DNA from: Stomoxys calcitrans
Lineage: Eukaryota; Arthropoda; Insecta; Diptera; Muscidae
Length of the DNA stretch: 64,000 nucleotides
Assembly: GCF_963082655.1 (NCBI RefSeq)
Contig: NC_081554.1
Location: forward strand, 67,399,217-67,463,216
Reading direction: 5' to 3'
Shown here: positions 31,188-43,500 of the stretch, piece by piece
How the letters are laid out: each line of letters starts with the position of its first letter
Position numbering within the stretch: the stretch's first letter is position 1
The notes under the pieces: model-generated
Told to the model about the DNA's origin: nothing
What the model saw: the letters and a program-made list of their open reading frames with translations, nothing else
The model's database searches: none
Program-made: the position numbers and the translations under genes

Positions 31188-33405
31188 TCTTATATATAAA
31201 AATCAATTTGTGTTTATTTGTAGTTTTGTTTGTTTGTATGTTTGTGTGTGCCTTATAGACTCAGAAACGACTGAACGGGTTTTCTTAACATTTTCACAGA
31301 TGGTGCATAATGACCCCGTGGTGGAAATAGGGTATTAAATTTTTTGATATCCGTAGGTGGGCGGGCCCTCCCCCTTACCCTAATTTTCAGAAACGCCAGA
31401 TCTCGGAGATGTGTGGAGCGATTTAAGCGAAATTTTGTGTGCTCTCATATAGTAACCTAAAAATAAAAATTTGGTATCCAAATTTCGGATGGGTACTTAG
31501 GGGGGCTGCCCAACCCTAAAACCTACCAAACATATTTACACGAATCACGACAATATGGGACTCAAATGAAAGGAATTTAGGATAAGAAAACGTATCTGAT
31601 ATCCAATTGTCGGACCGAGTGCTATGGGGACCACCCCAAGCCCCAAAACACCCCTAAATCGGACATATTTACCGACCATGGCAATATGGGACTCAAATGA
31701 AAGGTATTTGCGAGTAGAATTCTGGGGGTCCACCCCTTCCCCAAAACACCCCCCAAACAGGACTTATTTACTGACCATGGGAATATGGGGCTCAAATAAA
31801 AGGTATTTTAGTGTAGAATTCGAATCTGATATCCAAATATGGGACCAAGTGTTTGGGAGGCCATCTCTCCCCAAAAACATCCCCAAAGTGGACAAGTTTA
31901 CGACCATAGCAATATGGGGCTCAAATGAAAGGTCTTTGGGAGTAAAGCACGAATCTGATATCAATATTCGGGAAATACAATAACCTGTACAATCTATATG
32001 ATAACCTTCTACAAAACTCTCTCTCTCTACATTCAAACGTATGCAAAACACATTCAACATGGCCTTCGTTGTCCATCACCAAAAACCATCTATGTGTTAG
32101 ATTCCAAATGGCACTGCTCTTCTGGTTCGCCATATCGACATTGATAATGATAATGTTTTCGCGTCCGATAATTACATATCGTATTTGCTGTTTGCAGGAT
32201 ATGTCTCCTCCTCCCCTCCAGAAAAAATGCCTTTAGTGCAGGATTTGCAAATGACAAGCAAGTGATGAATGCTCCCAACGTTTATGTTGGTTGTCAATCA
32301 ATCGTTTAATCAGACATGTGAGTGGGTGGATGGTGAAAAAAACACGAAAAGATACAAATGGCAGATTCAGCCAGCAACCTTTTCAAGCGGCAGTGTAGCC
32401 TGATTTAAATGGCATTGCTTGCTTTAATTTTAGCTTAAGGTTAAATGTTGAATATTTGGCTTGAATGAGGCAATGTCACCAAATGATACCAGTAAAGAGA
32501 AGCTAAAGTTGGGCCGACAATATATTGTAATACCCTACCCCACGGAGACTATCTGCTACAGCAAGATGTTTTTGCAATGGGACCCAAATTCTGGCTACTG
32601 CAGATTGAAAGACAAATATCAGCTAAAAAAGTAAAAACAAGTAAAAGATACCCACCACCTCGTGTATATACGGAAACCACCTTTCGTCAAAATCCGGTGA
32701 AAAATGCATACCTTATACCCCATAGCAGCTATATCGAAATATGTTCCGATTTGGACCAAATACTAATAAGTACAAGTCATTGTTCAATTGTGTATAACAA
32801 AATATGGATCTTTTTAGTAGCTATATCTAAAAATAAACTGATCTGAGCCATATACGACACGGATGTCGAAGTCACTGTGTCAAATTTCAGTGAAATCGGA
32901 TTATAAATGCGCCTTTTATGGGGCCAAGACTTTAAATCGAGATATCGGTCTATATAGCAGCCATAACCAAATCTGGACCGATTTGAGCCAAGTTGCAGAA
33001 GAATTTCGAAGGGCCCAACACAACTCACTATCCCAAATTTCAGCAAAATCGGATAACAAATGTGCCCTAAAACCCCAAATCGGTGGTTTCGTCTATATAG
33101 ATGCTATATCAAGATATAGTCCGATATAGCCCACCTTTGAACTTAATCTGCTTACAGACAAACCCAATAATATTTGAGAGTAGAGTACGATTATCTCTGA
33201 GCGAATTCTTACACCAATATTGATCATATGGGATTCATAAGACCTTTTTATTGTTGTACTGTTGCTCGAGCCATATACACATACCATTTTCGTAGCATGG
33301 TATTTTATTAAAAGCTCTTCTAATGTCTAAAATTAATATTCAAAGGATAATTTTATTCCATATAAAGTAAAAGAAGGCGCGGCGGAGCGGGCCCGGTTCA
33401 GCTAG
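31188..33405 (+). mobile_element. Non-autonomous Helitron with nested array A
   Basis: The 5' end is TCTTATATATAAAAATC after an A at 31187, followed by the insect-Helitron-like TTTGTTTGTATG...GACTCAGAAACG. The 3' end is CGGAGCGGGCCCGGTTCAG then CTAG at 33402-33405, followed by T. A|TC...CTAG|T is the Helitron rule, and the palindrome CGGGCCCG lies just before CTAG. The interior has units of about 100 bp with AATATGGGACTCAAATGAAA. An array A fragment is nested at 32634-33170. No Rep/helicase gene is present. Confidence 0.8.
32634..33170 (+). repeat. Array element A, copy 6 (truncated, nested in Helitron)
   Basis: AACAAGTAAAAGATACCCACCACC shows the palindrome has been deleted. Leader and two to three units follow, then the copy ends in the distal CAGACAAACCC region near 33170. 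Confidence 0.75.
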
Positions 33406-33419
33406 TCTATAATAAATAG

Positions 33420-34350
33420 GGAATTTCCTGTACATTCATGTTAAACCTACACACCATATTCATATTATACTCCCAGATATGAATCAGTTTTAAAATAATT
33501 TCGCCACCTATAAATAGTCATAATTGCTAATCAGTATTTTAAGCAAATAAATGTCTGCGTTCTTTTGTTGTTGTGACCTTATATCAATTGTCTCCTTTCA
33601 GTCGAATATGTAATGAGGCAATGAAGAAGTCTGCTACAACACTCCCAGGTAACTTCATAGATAAAATCGCCAAAAAAAAACACAATTGTCGGCTCTGATT
33701 CATATTTGGTGATAAGGCCACTTAACATGGTGTTGGACAATTTTTTTGCTTCTATGAACATCGCAATAAGTCGTCTGTGGTTAATTGAATTGTTGATAGT
33801 TTCAGTTTAATTGTTAAGTGGACGAGAATGTGGAAAGCTTTAGGGCGGTTGTACCATTCATGAATGAAATTTCACTAGAGGCAAGATTTGTTAAGTATTT
33901 TACTCTAGAGAATAGAAGAAACAAATAAAAATAAATGGGAAAGGAGCACTTCATGCGATATAACATCAAGATAACATATTCGAAATTAAGGGTTTACATA
34001 GTATCAGGGAAAAATAATTTTATGAAGATTGATTAAGCCTGTATATAATTAATTTTCAAGCATACATTCGGGAGCTTTTTGTACAATCCACCATAGGATG
34101 GAGGTATACTGACTTCCTCAAACTCAACGAGATATTGATCTGAGACCCAACAAAGTACAGTTGAAACTCGATTATCCGGCTAGCTCGGGACCGAGTCTAG
34201 GACGGAAAATCGAAAAATACGATTAATAGAGTTTTTTTCTTAATATCATTAATTATCTATTTATATTGATTTCTTTCAATACCATACAGAGTTCTATGAT
34301 ATTATATACATACATCGGTATATAGATAGCGTTTTAAAATAAATATGCTA
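33420..34350. other. Single-copy DNA, no gene assigned
   Basis: About 930 bp. A fragment with ATCCACCATAGGATGGAGG near 34087-34160 is the trailing end of an array element. A minus-strand 60-codon ORF at 33761-33579 has no start, splice or homology support. Nothing else recognised. Confidence 0.4.
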
Positions 34351-34356
34351 CGTGTA

Positions 34357-35800
34357 TCTATTATATAAAAAATAAATTGTTGCGCTTTGTTTGTTTATTT
34401 CTTTGTTAGTTTGTTTGTCTGTTCCGTATAGACTCAAAATCGGCTGAACCGATTTTCATGAGATTTTCACAGATGGTAGAGTTTGGGCCCCCTTTGAAAA
34501 TAGCGTACAACATATTTTGATATCCGAAGGGGCGGACGCTCCCCCTTACCCAAATTTTCAAAAATGCCATATTTAAGCGAAATTTTGTATGCCACCTTAT
34601 GGTACTCCAAAAACACGAAATTGGTATAACATTTTAGGGTCATATAACCTGGAGGGACGCCCTATCCCAAAACCCACCCGAACGGACATGTTTGCCGATT
34701 GGGACAATATGGGTTTCAAACGAAAGGTATTAAAGAGTATAGTACGAACATGGTATAAAAATTGAACCGTAAGTGGTCGGGGGGTCCCCACCCTCAAAAA
34801 AAAAACCCCAACAGGACTCTTTCACCGCTTTAGGCAATATGGGTATCAAATGAAAGGTTTTTAAATTCCGTAGAATAAAAATCTGACATAAAAGTTTATC
34901 TTTTGGTGTCTGAGGCGCCCACCTCTCCCACCCCCCAAAACCTCACAGCAGGCCATATTTAGTGATTGGGACAATATGGGTATCAAAAGAAAGATATTTA
35001 TGAGTAGAGTACGAACTTGGCATACAAATCACCCTATGAGACGGGGGAGGGGTACCCCATTCCCAAAAACACCACCCAACAGGACACTTTTACCGCTGTG
35101 GGCAATATGCATAAAAATTTCACCATAAGTGTCGAGGGGGTTCCCCATCCAAAAAACACAGCCCAACAGGACACTTTTACCTTTGGGTAGAGTACAAATC
35201 TGACATAAAAATTTATTTCTTGGTTTTTGAGGCGCCCCGCCCACCAAGGCAAACCCTCAACAAATTTACCGATTGGGACAATATGGGTATCAAATGAAAG
35301 GTGTTTGGAAGTTGAGTACACATCTATTATAAGTATTTTGTCCAAGGGGACCTCTTCAACCCCAAAAACCTCCAAAACGGATATGAATGTCCAACGTCCC
35401 TCAATGGATGTAAATTGAAAATTCTTTGCAAGTTGACTAAGAATCTGATATACACACTTTGGACCGAGTCTTGGACCGGCTCACCCACGAAATACCCTTC
35501 AATAGGACGTGTAGTTCGTAGATAATACGGGAATTTAACGAAAGGTCTGTGACATTAGAGTTCGAATCTTATGTTGATATAAGTATTCAAAAATCTATGT
35601 AACGTCCTGGACATGTAGTTCTCGGCATTAAAGGACTCAAATAAATTTTCTTTTAGGTCTTAGCGTCGGGGGTCCGATGCTTTCCTCTCAATAAAAACAA
35701 CACTTAACACTCATGTAGAACGGCCGAGAAAATATTGTATTCAAATGAAAAAACGTGTCAAAGAGATATCACCTTCCCCTCATCCTACCTTAAAAAGGAA
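34357..35800 (+). mobile_element. Helitron, 5' end and interior (no 3' end seen)
   Basis: A|TCTATTATATAAAAAATAAAT at 34357 starts the element, followed by TTTGTTTGTCTGTTCCGTATAG and GGCTGAACCGATTTTCATGA. The interior consists of diverged units with GACAATATGGGTATCAAA and CCAACAGGACACTTTTACC. The 3' CTAG terminus is not found before array E begins at about 35810. Confidence 0.7.
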
Positions 35801-35809
35801 CAAAAAACC

Positions 35810-36470
35810 AGTTAGGAAAGGGAAAAGTGGGGCGGAGCCGACTAAATAATACCCTACACCACTGTATCTACGTACTACTTTTAATGCATCGAACCTATTT
35901 TGAAATATAATAAGATTTTAATTTTGCATACCTATTGAAATATGGAATAGAACCTTGTAAGGACCTAAATTGTGGCTACTAGAGCGCTAAAGGCAATATC
36001 ATATGAAATATATATGGGAATTACATATACCTAAATCTGGACGGACTTTGATCAAATTTAGCATACTAACTAAAAGTCAAATAAAACATTTCACACTAAA
36101 TTTTATAAAGATCAAACCAAAATTGTGGCTTCTATAGCCTTGGGAGGATAGCGTCGGTCTTATATATAAGGCCATGTCGGATGGAAGATATATACGGGAG
36201 CTATATCAAAATCTGAGCCGATTTTTATGAAATTTTATGCAAAATGTTGTAAAGATCGGACTAAAATTGCGGCTTCTATAGCCTTCAGCGGATGGAAGAT
36301 ATATATGGGAGCAATATCTAAATCTGAACCAATTTTAATGAAATTTTGCACACGTATGTGGACATCAAATAAAACATCCCTTGCAAAATTTTTTAAAGAT
36401 AGGACAAAAATTGTGGCTTAAAACACCATATCGTATGGAAGATATATATGGGAGCTATGTTTGCCTACTA
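35810..36470 (+). repeat. Array element E
   Basis: Starts AACCAGTTAGGAAAGGG with a GGGCGGAGCCGACTA hairpin and ATAATACCCTACACCACTG. Units carry ATTGTGGCTTCTATAGCC and ATATGGGAGCTATATC. The end architecture parallels A and B with a different palindrome, so E is a third branch of the same superfamily. Confidence 0.7.
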
Positions 36471-36870
36471 TGGCAATAAGGGGCTTAATAATAGCTACTT
36501 GGCAGTAGAAAACGAATTTGATGTGCAATTTTGAAGCCAAGTGTTTGGTATCTGAAAGACCGTACCAGCATTACCAAACAGGCCTTTTTCCTGACCGTGC
36601 CATATCTTCCTTCTTGACTAAATTTAGTGATGCACCTGGCCATATCTCACAAATCTATTTAGGGTTTGTATGGGAGCTGTATCAGGTTATAGACTGATTT
36701 GGAAGTTGTTGGAAGTCATAACAGAACACCACATGCAACATTTCAGCCAAATCGGACAAAAATTGCGGCTTGTAGGAGCTCAAGAATTCAAATCGGAAAA
36801 TCAGTTCAAAGGGAGCTGAACCGATATAGCCCATTTGCAACCCCAACGACCTACATCAATACTAAGTATA
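36471..36870. repeat. Helitron-interior and array B fragments
   Basis: 36471-36620 resembles Helitron interior (TATGGCAATAAGGGGCTTAA). 36620-36870 is a B-type fragment (AGTTGTTGGAAGTCATAACA, AATTGCGGCTTGTAGGAGCT). Both lack ends. Confidence 0.55.
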
Positions 36871-36874
36871 TGTG

Positions 36875-38802
36875 CTCATAAGCAGGTTAAGTTTGAAGAT
36901 AAGCTATATCGGACTATATCTTGATATAGCCTCCATATAGACCGATCCGCCGATTTAGGGTCTTAGGCCCATAAAGGCAACATTTACTATCAGATTTCGC
37001 TGAAATTTGGGACAGTGAGTTGTGTAAGGCCCTTCGATATTCTACTTCAATTTGGCTCCGATCGGTCTAGATTTGGATATAGCTGTCATATAAACCGATC
37101 CGCCGATTTAGGGTCTTAGGCCCATAAAAGCCACATTTATTATCCAATTTCGCAGAAATTTAGGACAGTGAGTTGTGTAAATCCCTTCGACATCCTTCAT
37201 CAATTTGGCCCAGATCGGTCCAGATTTGGATATAGATGCCATATAGACCGATCCGCCGATTTATGGTCTTAGGCCCATAAAGGCAACATTTACTATCCGA
37301 TTTCGCCTAAATTTGGGACAGTGAGTTGTGTAAGGCCCATCGACAACCTTCTTCAATTTGGCCCAGATCGGTCTAGATTTGGATATAGCTGTCGTATAGA
37401 CAGATGCGCCGATTTATGGTCTTAGGCCCATATAAACTACATTTATGATCCGATTTCGCTGAAATTTGGGACAGTGAGTTTTGTCAGGCCCCTCAACATC
37501 CCTTTTCAATTGGGCCCAGATCGGTCTAGATTTAGATATAGCTGTTATATAGATCGATCCGCCGATTTAGGGTCTTAGGCCCATAAAAGCCACATTTATT
37601 ATCCGATTTCGCTGAAATTTGGGACAGTGAGTTGTGTTAGGCCCTTCGACATCCTTCTTCAATTTGGCTCAGATCGGTACAGATTTGGATATAGCTGTCA
37701 TATAGACCGATCTCTCGATTTAAGGTCTTGCGTCCATAAAAAGCGCATTTATTGTCTGATTTTACAATAATTTGGGACAGTGAGTTGAGTTAGGCCCCTC
37801 GATAACATTCTGCAATTTGGCTCAGATCGGTTCAGATTTGGATATAGCTGCCATATAGACCAATCTCCTGATTTAAGGTCTTGCGTCCATAGAAAGCGCA
37901 TTTATTGTCTGATTTTACAATAATTTGGGACAGTGAGTTGAGTTAGGGCCCTCGACAACATTCTACAATTTGGCCCAGATCGGTTCAGATTTGCATATAG
38001 ATGTATGATCTGTATGGCAGACCGATCTCCCGATTTAAGGTCTTGCGCCCATAAAAGCCACATATATTATACGATTTCGCTGAAATTTGGGACAGTGAGT
38101 TGTGTTGGGCCCTCCGACATTCTTCTTCAATTTGGCCCAGATCGGTTCAGATTTGGATTAGGATCGATCTTTCGATTAAGGAGTTGTGGGCCCATAAAAG
38201 GCGCATTTATTGTCCGATGTCGAAGAAATTTGGGACAGTGAGTTGTGTTGGGCGCTTTGACATTCTTCTTCAATTTGGCTCAGATCGATCTGGATTTGGA
38301 TATAGCTGCCATATAGACCGATCTCTCGATTTAAGGTTTTGGGGCCATAAAAGGAGCATTTATTGTCCGATTTCGCTGAAATTTGGGACTGTGAGTTTTG
38401 TTATGCTCTTCGACATGTTTTTGCAACTTGACCTAAATCAGTACAGACTTGGATATAGCTGCCATATACCGATATCACGATTTAAAGTCTTGCCCCCATA
38501 AAGGTCGCATTTATATTCCGATTTCACTGAAATTTGACACAGTGACTTATGTTAGGCTTTTCGACTTCCATTTCGTATATGGTTCCGATCGGTTTATTTT
38601 TAAACGATCAATGTTTTGTTCTACACATTTGAACAATGACTTGTAGTTATTAGTATTTGGTCCAAATCGGAACATATTTCTACGGGGCATAAGGTATGCA
38701 TTTTTCACCGGATTTTGACGAAAGGTGTTTTACGTATATACCCGAGGTTGTGGGTATCCAAAGTTCGGCCCGGCCGAACTTAACTCCTTCTTGCTTGTTT
38801 AA
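36875..38802 (-). repeat. Array element A, copy 7
   Basis: About a dozen units at an even 152-154 bp period (cores at 37061, 37213, 37367, 37520 and 37673) run to the palindrome GTTCGGCC-N-GGCCGAAC at 38761-38781 and CTTGCTTGTTT. This is the most regular array in the window. Its left boundary is in the distal segment (CATAAGCAGGTTAAGTTTGA) near 36875. Confidence 0.85.
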
Positions 38803-38905
38803 AATAAATCCCCAATTTGGGGGACATCCCCGATCTGGCAACATTATACCACAATTGTGAGCATTGACAATCCTATTGAGGAGACCGAACAAAAGAGGGT
38901 TCATT

Positions 38906-39190
38906 GAATCAATTCCAAGGAGCAGAACTCATCAATGATCCATTCCTTTCTAGGACTTCAGCTGTCTCATTTCCGGCCAATAAAATGTCAAGACGATCAT
39001 TTGGCGGCCTCAGATCAAAAATTCCATATATTTGCAAAGGTATTGCAAGATTTGTATTTTCCCATCTATTGTAGTGAGTGTACTGATATTTTGTTTTTAT
39101 AAAATAACCATTTGTGGACATTTTCATAATGCATTCCATTCCATGCTTCATTAACAACCAAATAATTGTTTTTCTTCTCCATATTAACAA
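38906..39190 (-). pseudogene. Possible frameshifted gene relic
   Basis: Two overlapping minus-strand frames look protein-like. One begins with ATG near 39182 (MEKKNNYLVVNEAWNGMHYE) and stops after 38 codons. The other, shifted by one base, continues to the same 3' end with YNRWENTNLAIPLQIYGIFD, DILLAGNETAEVL and a C-terminus ending SSAPWN before TGA. Together they would give a protein of about 95 residues with one frameshift. The composition differs from the repeat ORFs around it. I do not recognise the family. It could be a decayed host gene, an exon with a sequencing error, or chance. Confidence 0.35.
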
Positions 39191-39610
39191 TTACATAATT
39201 AAAACAAAAAAAAAACTCTAAACCCATGGGAGCGTATTCATCAATTTTTAAAGCTTGACCTTGGTCATATTGTTTTCCAGCATTTTTGTATTATTGTTCC
39301 AGCTTAAGTACACTCCAAATAGACGATAAGAAGGGAAGCACGTACTACGATTCTTATCATGTTTTGAGAAAACTCGTTACAATAACAATAATGCTCCTAC
39401 TTAAGTAAACAGGGGAAACAGGCATCACTCATAGTAAGAAGCAAAATGTTTTGAATGGGATCGGGAATCTTCAAAAGCATTTTTATTGTTGAAAAGTACG
39501 GTTGCATAGCAAAATATATCCTCATTTCATTAGTGGAAACCCAGTGAAGAGATCGCTTGTTATTTATACCGGAAGTTACAGTTAAAACAAAAATATTAAA
39601 CAAATTCGAA

Positions 39611-39769
39611 ATGGAAAATAAAACTGTTAAAAAGTATTCCATATCCTCAATCAAGGATGAAGAGATCAACCAACGACCACAGATATATAAATCTACAGGA
39701 AGTGTAACTAATTTGGAAGAAGCCTTTGAAGAGGTTAGTTGCCAAGACTTTGTGAAATTACTTAAATAG
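39611..39769 (+). CDS. Hypothetical 52-residue protein
   Basis: ATG in a reasonable context (TTCGAAATGG) opens a 52-codon frame, MENKTVKKYSISSIKDEEIN to EEVSCQDFVKLLK, rich in charged residues and likely soluble. GGAAAATAAAAA about 20 bp after the stop supplies an AATAAA. No signal peptide, membrane segment or known motif is present. It lies about 420 bp from the divergent gene relic at 38906-39190. A single short exon without promoter evidence is weak support. Confidence 0.3.
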   Translation: MENKTVKKYSISSIKDEEINQRPQIYKSTGSVTNLEEAFEEVSCQDFVKLLK

Positions 39770-39784
39770 CTACTATTGGATATG

Positions 39785-40485
39785 TTTGGAAAATAAAAAA
39801 AAAACCCTAATAAGTCATTTGTGAAATGTGAAAAGTGTTAAAAAAAGCAAAAATCTAAATTCGGTGAATATACGCATTTTATGAGCATAAATATTTCACT
39901 TCGGAAATAAATACATAAGAGGTTGTCGATGATTCAGGCACAGCTCACTTTGCCAAACTTCATCGAAATTTGCTGCTGAGGTCCTTCGCCAATTGGGGAC
40001 TCCATGCAGTCTGCTATGGAGAAGATGTTACACACACAAAAAAATAGTTTTGAAAAACAACAACTTTGGTCGAAAAACTACTACGAAAGTTGTTAATTTT
40101 CCTGCAACAATTTATTTTGAATCTCAATGACCCTAAGTACAAATTCGTTGTTAAAAGGCTAGCCAACATATAACAACAATAACAATATATCCATAAGCAA
40201 GGCAAAAAAAAAACATCTAACCAGCCAACGCATGTGCTTTGCTTCGGGTGGTGGTGTTTTTGTTTCCTTTGTTCGGCTCGTGCTGCTTTGTTTCGTTCGT
40301 TTTACTGCTGCTCTCGGATTTTCCTCTGTCACTCTCTCTACTGTTACCTTTAAAAACAAATTTTAATAATTTTGGTGCCGCAGAGTATTGCACTCATGTT
40401 CTCATGTTTAGTAGTCTTGCACGCATCCTCTGGCCTACCAACATCATCTTCTTTATGATGAAATAAATCAATAAGTATTGCTGCA
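39785..40485. other. Spacer, nothing assigned
   Basis: AT-rich flank after the small ORF. GTGGTGGTGTTTTTGTTTCC and related pyrimidine-rich words lie at 40248-40330. No supported gene. Confidence 0.35.
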
Positions 40486-40855
40486 CACGACTGTCGAGTT
40501 TTACGCAGATACCTGCCATCACGGCCCAAACCTGCGAGGCCCAAGGCCCAAGGGTGAATACAATGCGTCTACCAACGCCCCCACATGTGGTAACCCACAC
40601 ATGAGTACCAATTTGATCCCACGTATTTGGACGTGTTCACCTCCTTGGTTAGGAGCGGAGCACTACCTAAAACTCCTTCTGATCTATGGGTAACGGCACC
40701 CGGTTGAAAACGCAACTCCACGCCGAGCTTATGCTCTACCCGCTATTTGGGTACAAACCACAGCCACCACGTTGCTTCCCAATGGGGCCTCACCATTGTC
40801 AGACTGGAACCAAAGTTCCAGGGGCTCCTGACAATTAATTAAAACTCAATTAATT
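40486..40855. repeat. GC-rich segment, probable unidentified repeat
   Basis: Noticeably more GC-rich than its surroundings (CTGCGAGGCCCAAGGCCCAA, GAGCGGAGCACTACC, CACCACGTTGCTTCCCAATG) and ending in AATTAATTAAAACTC. It may be a LINE untranslated region on the minus strand; no coding motif was found. Confidence 0.35.
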
Positions 40856-40857
40856 TA

Positions 40858-41412
40858 AACTTAAACAAGTAAAACAAACAAGTTGTGTACATTTCAGCCA
40901 TTTCAAATAAGAATTGCGCCATTTAGGGGCTCATGAAGTAAAAGAGAGAGATCGGTTTACATGAGAGATGTATCGGACTATAAACCGATTCAGACCATAT
41001 TTGACTCGTATGTTGAAGGTCATAGTATAAGGCGTTGTACAAAATTTCTTCCAAATCGGATAATAATTGCGCCATCTAGCGGCTCAAGAAGTCAAGATTC
41101 AAGATCGGTTCATAAGGCAGGTTATAAACCGACTTAAACCATTATTGGCACAGTTGTTGGAAGTTATAGAACATGTCATTCAAAATTTCAGCTAAGTCGG
41201 ATAATAATTGCGCCCTCTAGAGGCTCAAGAAGTCAAGATTCAAGATTGGTTTACATGGGAGCTATATTTGAATTGAACCATAATTAGCACAGTTGTTGGA
41301 TGACATAACGGCACATGTCATGCAAAATTTCAGCCAAATCGGATAGGAATTGCACCCTCTAGAGGCTCAAGAAGTCAAGAACCCAGATCGGTTTAAATGA
41401 CAGCTATATCAG
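40858..41412 (+). repeat. Array element B fragment
   Basis: AACAAGTAAAACAAACAAG is followed by B units (AATTGCGCCCTCTAGAGGCT, AAGAAGTCAAGA). The palindrome is missing and the copy breaks into Helitron-interior sequence at about 41412. Confidence 0.7.
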
Positions 41413-41535
41413 ATAATGAACCGGCCCTGGCAATATGGGGCTCAAATTAAAGGGATTTGGAAGTGCATCATGAGTTTGATATCCATATTTGAGTCAAAAT
41501 GTCTGAGAAGCCTAATGAGAACATTACCCTAAGGA
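41413..41535. repeat. Helitron-interior fragment
   Basis: CCTGGCAATATGGGGCTCAA and a following GTTTGATATCCATATTTGAG match Helitron interior units; no ends. Confidence 0.6.
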
Positions 41536-41539
41536 AGAA

Positions 41540-41752
41540 CATTACCACCAGGAACCGACAAGGGTCAAATTCTCACACATCAATGAGTGCTTTCCGATTC
41601 AAGTTTAAACTCAATGATAAGGGACCTTTTTTTATAGCCGGGTCCGAACGGCGTCTCGCAGTGCGACACCTCTTTGGGGAAAATTTTTTAAATGACCATG
41701 CATGGTATTGTAACTCGCAAATGTCGCCAAAATTAAGAGGGGATAAACACCG
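41540..41752 (-). mobile_element. SINE-1 copy 3 (head missing)
   Basis: Minus-strand SINE-1 body: TCTCACACATCAATGAGTGC, TTTATAGCCGGGTCCGAACG, AGTGCGACACCTCTTTG and AGAGGGGATAAACACCGCT. The tRNA-like head is replaced by array A sequence. Confidence 0.75.
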
Positions 41753-42530
41753 CTATATTGAGCTAAAATTTTGCACAGATTATTTTTTGTTCATAAACAG
41801 GTTAAGTTCGAAGATAGGCTATATCAGACTATATATTGATATAGCCCCCAGATCGATCCGCCTATTTAGGCTCTTAGGCCCATAAAAGCCACATTTGTTG
41901 TCAGATTTTGCTGAAATTTGGGACAGTGAGTTGTGTTAGGCCCTTCGACATCGTTCTTCAATTTGGCCCAGCACGGTTCAGATATGGATATAGCTGCCAT
42001 ATAGACTGATCTCTCGATTTAAGGTTTTGGGCCCATAATAGGCGCATTTTTTGTCCGATATCGCTGAAATTTGGGACTGTGAGTTGTGTTGGGCCCTTTG
42101 AAATCCCTCTTCAATTTGGCCCAGATCGGTTCAGATTTGGATATAGCTGCCATATAGACCGATCTCTCGATTTAAAGTCTTGACCCCATAAAAGGCTCAT
42201 TTATTACCCGATTTCGCTGAAATTTGACACAGTGACTTATTTAAGGATTTTCGACATCCGTGTCGTTTATGGTTCAGATCGGTCTATTTTTGGATATGGC
42301 TACCACAAAGACCAATATTTTGTTTTACAAAATTGAAGAATCACTTGTACTTATTAGACCTCTCAATATCCGTGTCGAATTTAGTCCAAATCGGACCGAT
42401 AAAGCTGCTATGGGGGAATAAATTAAGCATTTTTCACTGGATTATGATAAAAGGTGGTTTGCATATATATCCGAGGTGGTGGGTATCCAAAGTTCGCCCC
42501 GGCCGAACTTAACGCCTTTTAACTTGTTTG
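41753..42530 (-). repeat. Array element A, copy 8
   Basis: Distal segment (CATAAACAGGTTAAGTTCGA), three units, leader and mutated palindrome (GTTCGCCCCGGCCGAAC near 42492-42508), ending TTTTAACTTGTTT. Confidence 0.8.
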
Positions 42531-42544
42531 CACTCTCACAGTCA

Positions 42545-42950
42545 CCACAAAACATGGTTTCTATTGTAGGGGTCGGGTGCCGCGGGGGACGCCCAAAACC
42601 CGCCAAATGGATATATAGACCAATCACGTCAATATAGAGCCACCTCAAAATACCTACCTATTATATAAAATCTATTTGGGGGTGTAAATTGATTGATTTT
42701 CGAGAAATTGATGTTCATTTTCGAAAAAGGACCCTGGGGTCCAACCCCACCCTCAAACATAACTTTTTTAGCGATCATGCCATTATGGGGCTCATATGAA
42801 ATGTTTTTGAAAGTGCAACATGAATCCTATATTGACTTTAATGACCAAGTGACCACCCCTGAAATACCCCCTAAAACGGAAATATTTACCAATACTGTAC
42901 TATAAAACTCAAAAGAAAAGCATTTGGGAGGAAAGTAAAAAATTTGCCCA
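42545..42950. repeat. Helitron-interior fragment
   Basis: GGGTGCCGCGGGGGACGCCC and units with ATTATGGGGCTCATATGAAA and CCCCTAAAACGGAAATATTT. No ends. It is bounded on the right by a SINE. Confidence 0.6.
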
Positions 42951-42951
42951 A

Positions 42952-43246
42952 GAACCGAGCAGAGACAAACTTCTCACATATCAATGAGTGCTTTCCGATT
43001 CAAGTTGAGCTTATCAATGACAAGCGGCCTTTTTTATAGCCGAGCACAAACGGCGTGCCGCAGTGCTACACCTCTTTAGGAAGAATTTTTTACATGACCA
43101 TGCATGGCATGGTATCTCGCAAATGACGCCAGCATTAAGAGGGGATAACCATCGCTTTTAATTTTGTCCCATGTTCTCGCGAGGATTCGAACGCAGGTTT
43201 TCGGCGTCATAGGCGGACATGCTAACCACAATAGGCATGCAAAATT
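42952..43246 (-). mobile_element. SINE-1 copy 4 (with tRNA-like head)
   Basis: Minus-strand copy. The head at the right end reads, on the minus strand, GTGGTTAGCATGTCCGCC and box B CGTTCGAATCC, and the body runs left to AAACTTCTCACATATCAATG. Box A is partly mutated. Confidence 0.8.
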
Positions 43247-43259
43247 AAAGACTCACAGG

Positions 43260-43500
43260 ATTGTGAGATAAGTTCTATTTATTAAAAGTAGTACATAGAC
43301 TAAGTGGTGTGGGGTATTATATAGCCGGCTCCGGCTGACTTTTGCCTTTCCTTACTGGTTATTTTTGAGTTTTTGGCTCTTTGGCTCGTTTTCTTTGCTA
43401 AAATCCTACAAATAAGGAAAAATCTTAGATTTTAAGTCAAAATTTTTTCAGTGTAGATTAGTAGACTCCCCACCCTATGGTGGTGAGTATAATAAAATAC
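43260..43500 (-). repeat. Array element E end and array A trailing end
   Basis: 43260-43375: GTGGTGTGGGGTATTATATAG, CCGGCTCCGGCTGACTTTTG, CCTTTCCTTACTGGTT, the leading end of E on the minus strand. 43470-43495: CACCCTATGGTGGTGAGTAT, a trailing array hairpin. Confidence 0.65.

Noticed and set aside
33579..33761. 60-codon minus-strand ORF with hydrophobic C-terminal half
   Set aside because: No ATG-context, splice or family support; judged chance.
36875..38802. Regular direct repeats that might suggest a CRISPR array
   Set aside because: The whole 153-bp unit is repeated, spacers are not unique, no cas genes exist and the genome is eukaryotic.
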